Source of the DNA: Akkermansiaceae bacterium
Lineage (GTDB): Bacteria; Verrucomicrobiota; Verrucomicrobiia; Verrucomicrobiales; Akkermansiaceae
Length of the DNA: 5,780 bases
Direction: 5' to 3'
Assembly: GCA_028293225.1 (NCBI GenBank)
Contig: JAQGPE010000028.1
Span: 1-5,780, forward strand
In this document: in pieces, positions 4,628 through 5,780 of the stretch
Position numbering within the stretch: the first letter of the stretch is position 1
Layout: each line of letters begins with the position of its first letter
Translations under genes and position numbers: made by a program
Notes under the pieces: model-generated
Seen by the model: only the letters and a program-made list of their open reading frames with translations
The model's database searches: none
Told to the model about the DNA's origin: nothing

Positions 4628-5780
4628 CAGACCTCCGCCTTGCGCGGCTTGCCGGCCAGGAACAGGAGCACGTCGTTCTTGGTCACCGTTCCCAGCAAGG
4701 TGCCGCTCTCATCCGTTACGGGCAGGCGCTCCGCTTCCGCGCGGCCGAACCTTTCCAGCGCTTCACTCATCGACTGACTCGGAGAAAGTCGCTCGAAATC
4801 CTCGCGCATGACGTCGCGGGCGATCAGCAACGACTCCAGATCCGGTTGATCAAGGAAGGCCTTGATGTCGTGCAACGACACCGCGCCAAGGAATTTCCCG
4901 CTGTCGACGATGTGCAGGAAATCGTCGCGGTTCTGCAGGAAGGCGCGGGCCAACTCGCCGAAGTCAGCGGTGGGCGGCAAGACGTGCGAGGCCGGCTTCA
5001 TGAGATCGCCGATCTTCAGCGCTTCCAGATGGCGGGCCACCACCCCCGCGCCCTTTCGCTTCAGCGCCTCGCCATACAGCGAGCGCGTCGTCAGCGAACG
5101 GCAGACGTAGTAGGCCAGCACCCCTGCCAGCATCACCGGCATCAGCACCTGATAATTCAGGGTCAGCTCGAAAAGCATGATGATCGCCATCACCGGCGCC
5201 CCGCTGGCAGCCGCCAGAAAAGCGCCCATGCCGACCAAAGCGAAAGCGCTCGGCTGGAGATGCCACCCCGGCAGCAGGGCCGCGCCCGCGACCCCGAACA
5301 GATACCCCAGCGCCGCTCCCGCGTAGAGCGTGGGTGTGAACACCCCGCCCACCGCGCCGGAACCGAAAGTCGCTGTCGTCGCGAGCAGCTTGCAGGCCAG
5401 CACCACGGCGAGCAGTTGCCACGTCCCTGGATGGGAAAAGATGTCGAACACCAGGCTGCGGCCGTTTCCTGCCACTTCAGGTCGATACATCGCCAGCAGC
5501 CCCACCACCAAGCCGCCGGCTGCCAATCGCGCCCAGACCGGCAGCTTCAGACGGGTAAAGGTATCCTCACCCAGTTTCAGCAACGCGAGGAACAGAGGCG
5601 CCACGCACCCGCAGAAGAGCCCCAGCACCAGATACGGTCCCAGCTCCGCATTGCTGTGCAGCGCGAAGTCACCCACCCGGTAAAGCGCGTCCGCCCCGGA
5701 GTACGCGTGGGTCGTCATGGTCGCCACCACGGAAGCGATGACCAGCGGTCCAAAGGCCTCCATCGCCATCGAGCCGAGCA
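4627..5780 (-). CDS. ClC family chloride channel/transporter with C-terminal CBS pair (5' end outside window)
   Basis: The frame is open from the right edge to the stop at 4627-4629, showing the last 383 residues of a protein usually near 590. ClC proteins are dimeric inner-membrane chloride channels or Cl-/H+ exchangers. Numbering from the Met at 5769: AFGPLVIASVVAT at 5-17 is the helix after the missing GREGP and proton-glutamate regions. GSGAVGGVFTP at 136-146 is the filter motif (E. coli GGIFAP, Phe357 = Phe144). SGAPVMAIIMLFELTLNYQ at 189-207 is the conserved penultimate segment, and SLYGEAL at 230-236 carries the chloride-coordinating Tyr232 (E. coli Tyr445). Several hydrophobic helices span about 5-225. 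Two CBS domains follow (about 252-308 and 318-373; IGDLMKP, RDVMRED, GTVTKNDVLLFL), probable nucleotide-binding regulators. The ATG at 5769 is internal, since conserved residues continue upstream of it. Channel versus exchanger cannot be decided because the gating and proton glutamates lie outside. It converges with metF. Confidence 0.95.
   Translation of the reverse strand, partial: LGSMAMEAFGPLVIASVVATMTTHAYSGADALYRVGDFALHSNAELGPYLVLGLFCGCVAPLFLALLKLGEDTFTRLKLPVWARLAAGGLVVGLLAMYRPEVAGNGRSLVFDIFSHPGTWQLLAVVLACKLLATTATFGSGAVGGVFTPTLYAGAALGYLFGVAGAALLPGWHLQPSAFALVGMGAFLAAASGAPVMAIIMLFELTLNYQVLMPVMLAGVLAYYVCRSLTTRSLYGEALKRKGAGVVARHLEALKIGDLMKPASHVLPPTADFGELARAFLQNRDDFLHIVDSGKFLGAVSLHDIKAFLDQPDLESLLIARDVMREDFERLSPSQSMSEALERFGRAEAERLPVTDESGTLLGTVTKNDVLLFLAGKPRKAEV

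Overview
The window is GC-rich (about 60-65% G+C in the genes) and looks like ordinary chromosome of a Gram-negative bacterium. I place it in the Verrucomicrobiota (Luteolibacter/Haloferula-like) with moderate confidence. The reasons are a secreted tricorn-type peptidase next to a secreted EF-hand protein, weak Shine-Dalgarno sequences, and an intergenic segment resembling the short dispersed repeats I associate with that phylum. No marker gene proves this.

Layout: (1) 1-1761, minus strand: N-terminal 587 residues of a secreted tricorn-like (S41 family) protease, both beta-propellers present, catalytic half beyond the left edge. (2) 1852-2712, minus strand: complete secreted EF-hand protein with six calcium-binding loops in three evenly built pairs. 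(3) 2713-2840: divergent promoter region with a possible dispersed repeat. (4) 2841-3749, plus strand: complete metF, 5,10-methylenetetrahydrofolate reductase. (5) 3750-4626: an unusually long gap (877 bases) with no convincing protein gene, dense in inverted repeats and partly AT-rich (37-43% G+C from about 4320). (6) 4627-5780, minus strand: C-terminal 383 residues of a ClC chloride channel/transporter with two CBS domains, start beyond the right edge.

The genes are not an obvious pathway. The protease and EF-hand genes run in tandem 90 bases apart, and both products should be exported, so they may be co-transcribed. metF diverges from them and converges on the ClC gene.

The most interesting part is the metF-ClC gap. 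Just before the ClC stop codon, the plus strand carries a sigma70-like promoter (4442-4469), then three stem-loops, two of which abut exactly and one of which is capped by a GCAA tetraloop, then a hairpin with a T tract ending at 4627. This reads as a complete, roughly 150-nt structured small RNA gene that I cannot assign to a known family. The left part of the gap holds a run of further hairpins (3775-4080) and a strong plus-strand intrinsic terminator (4241-4282), which may end a second non-coding transcript or a long metF 3' UTR.
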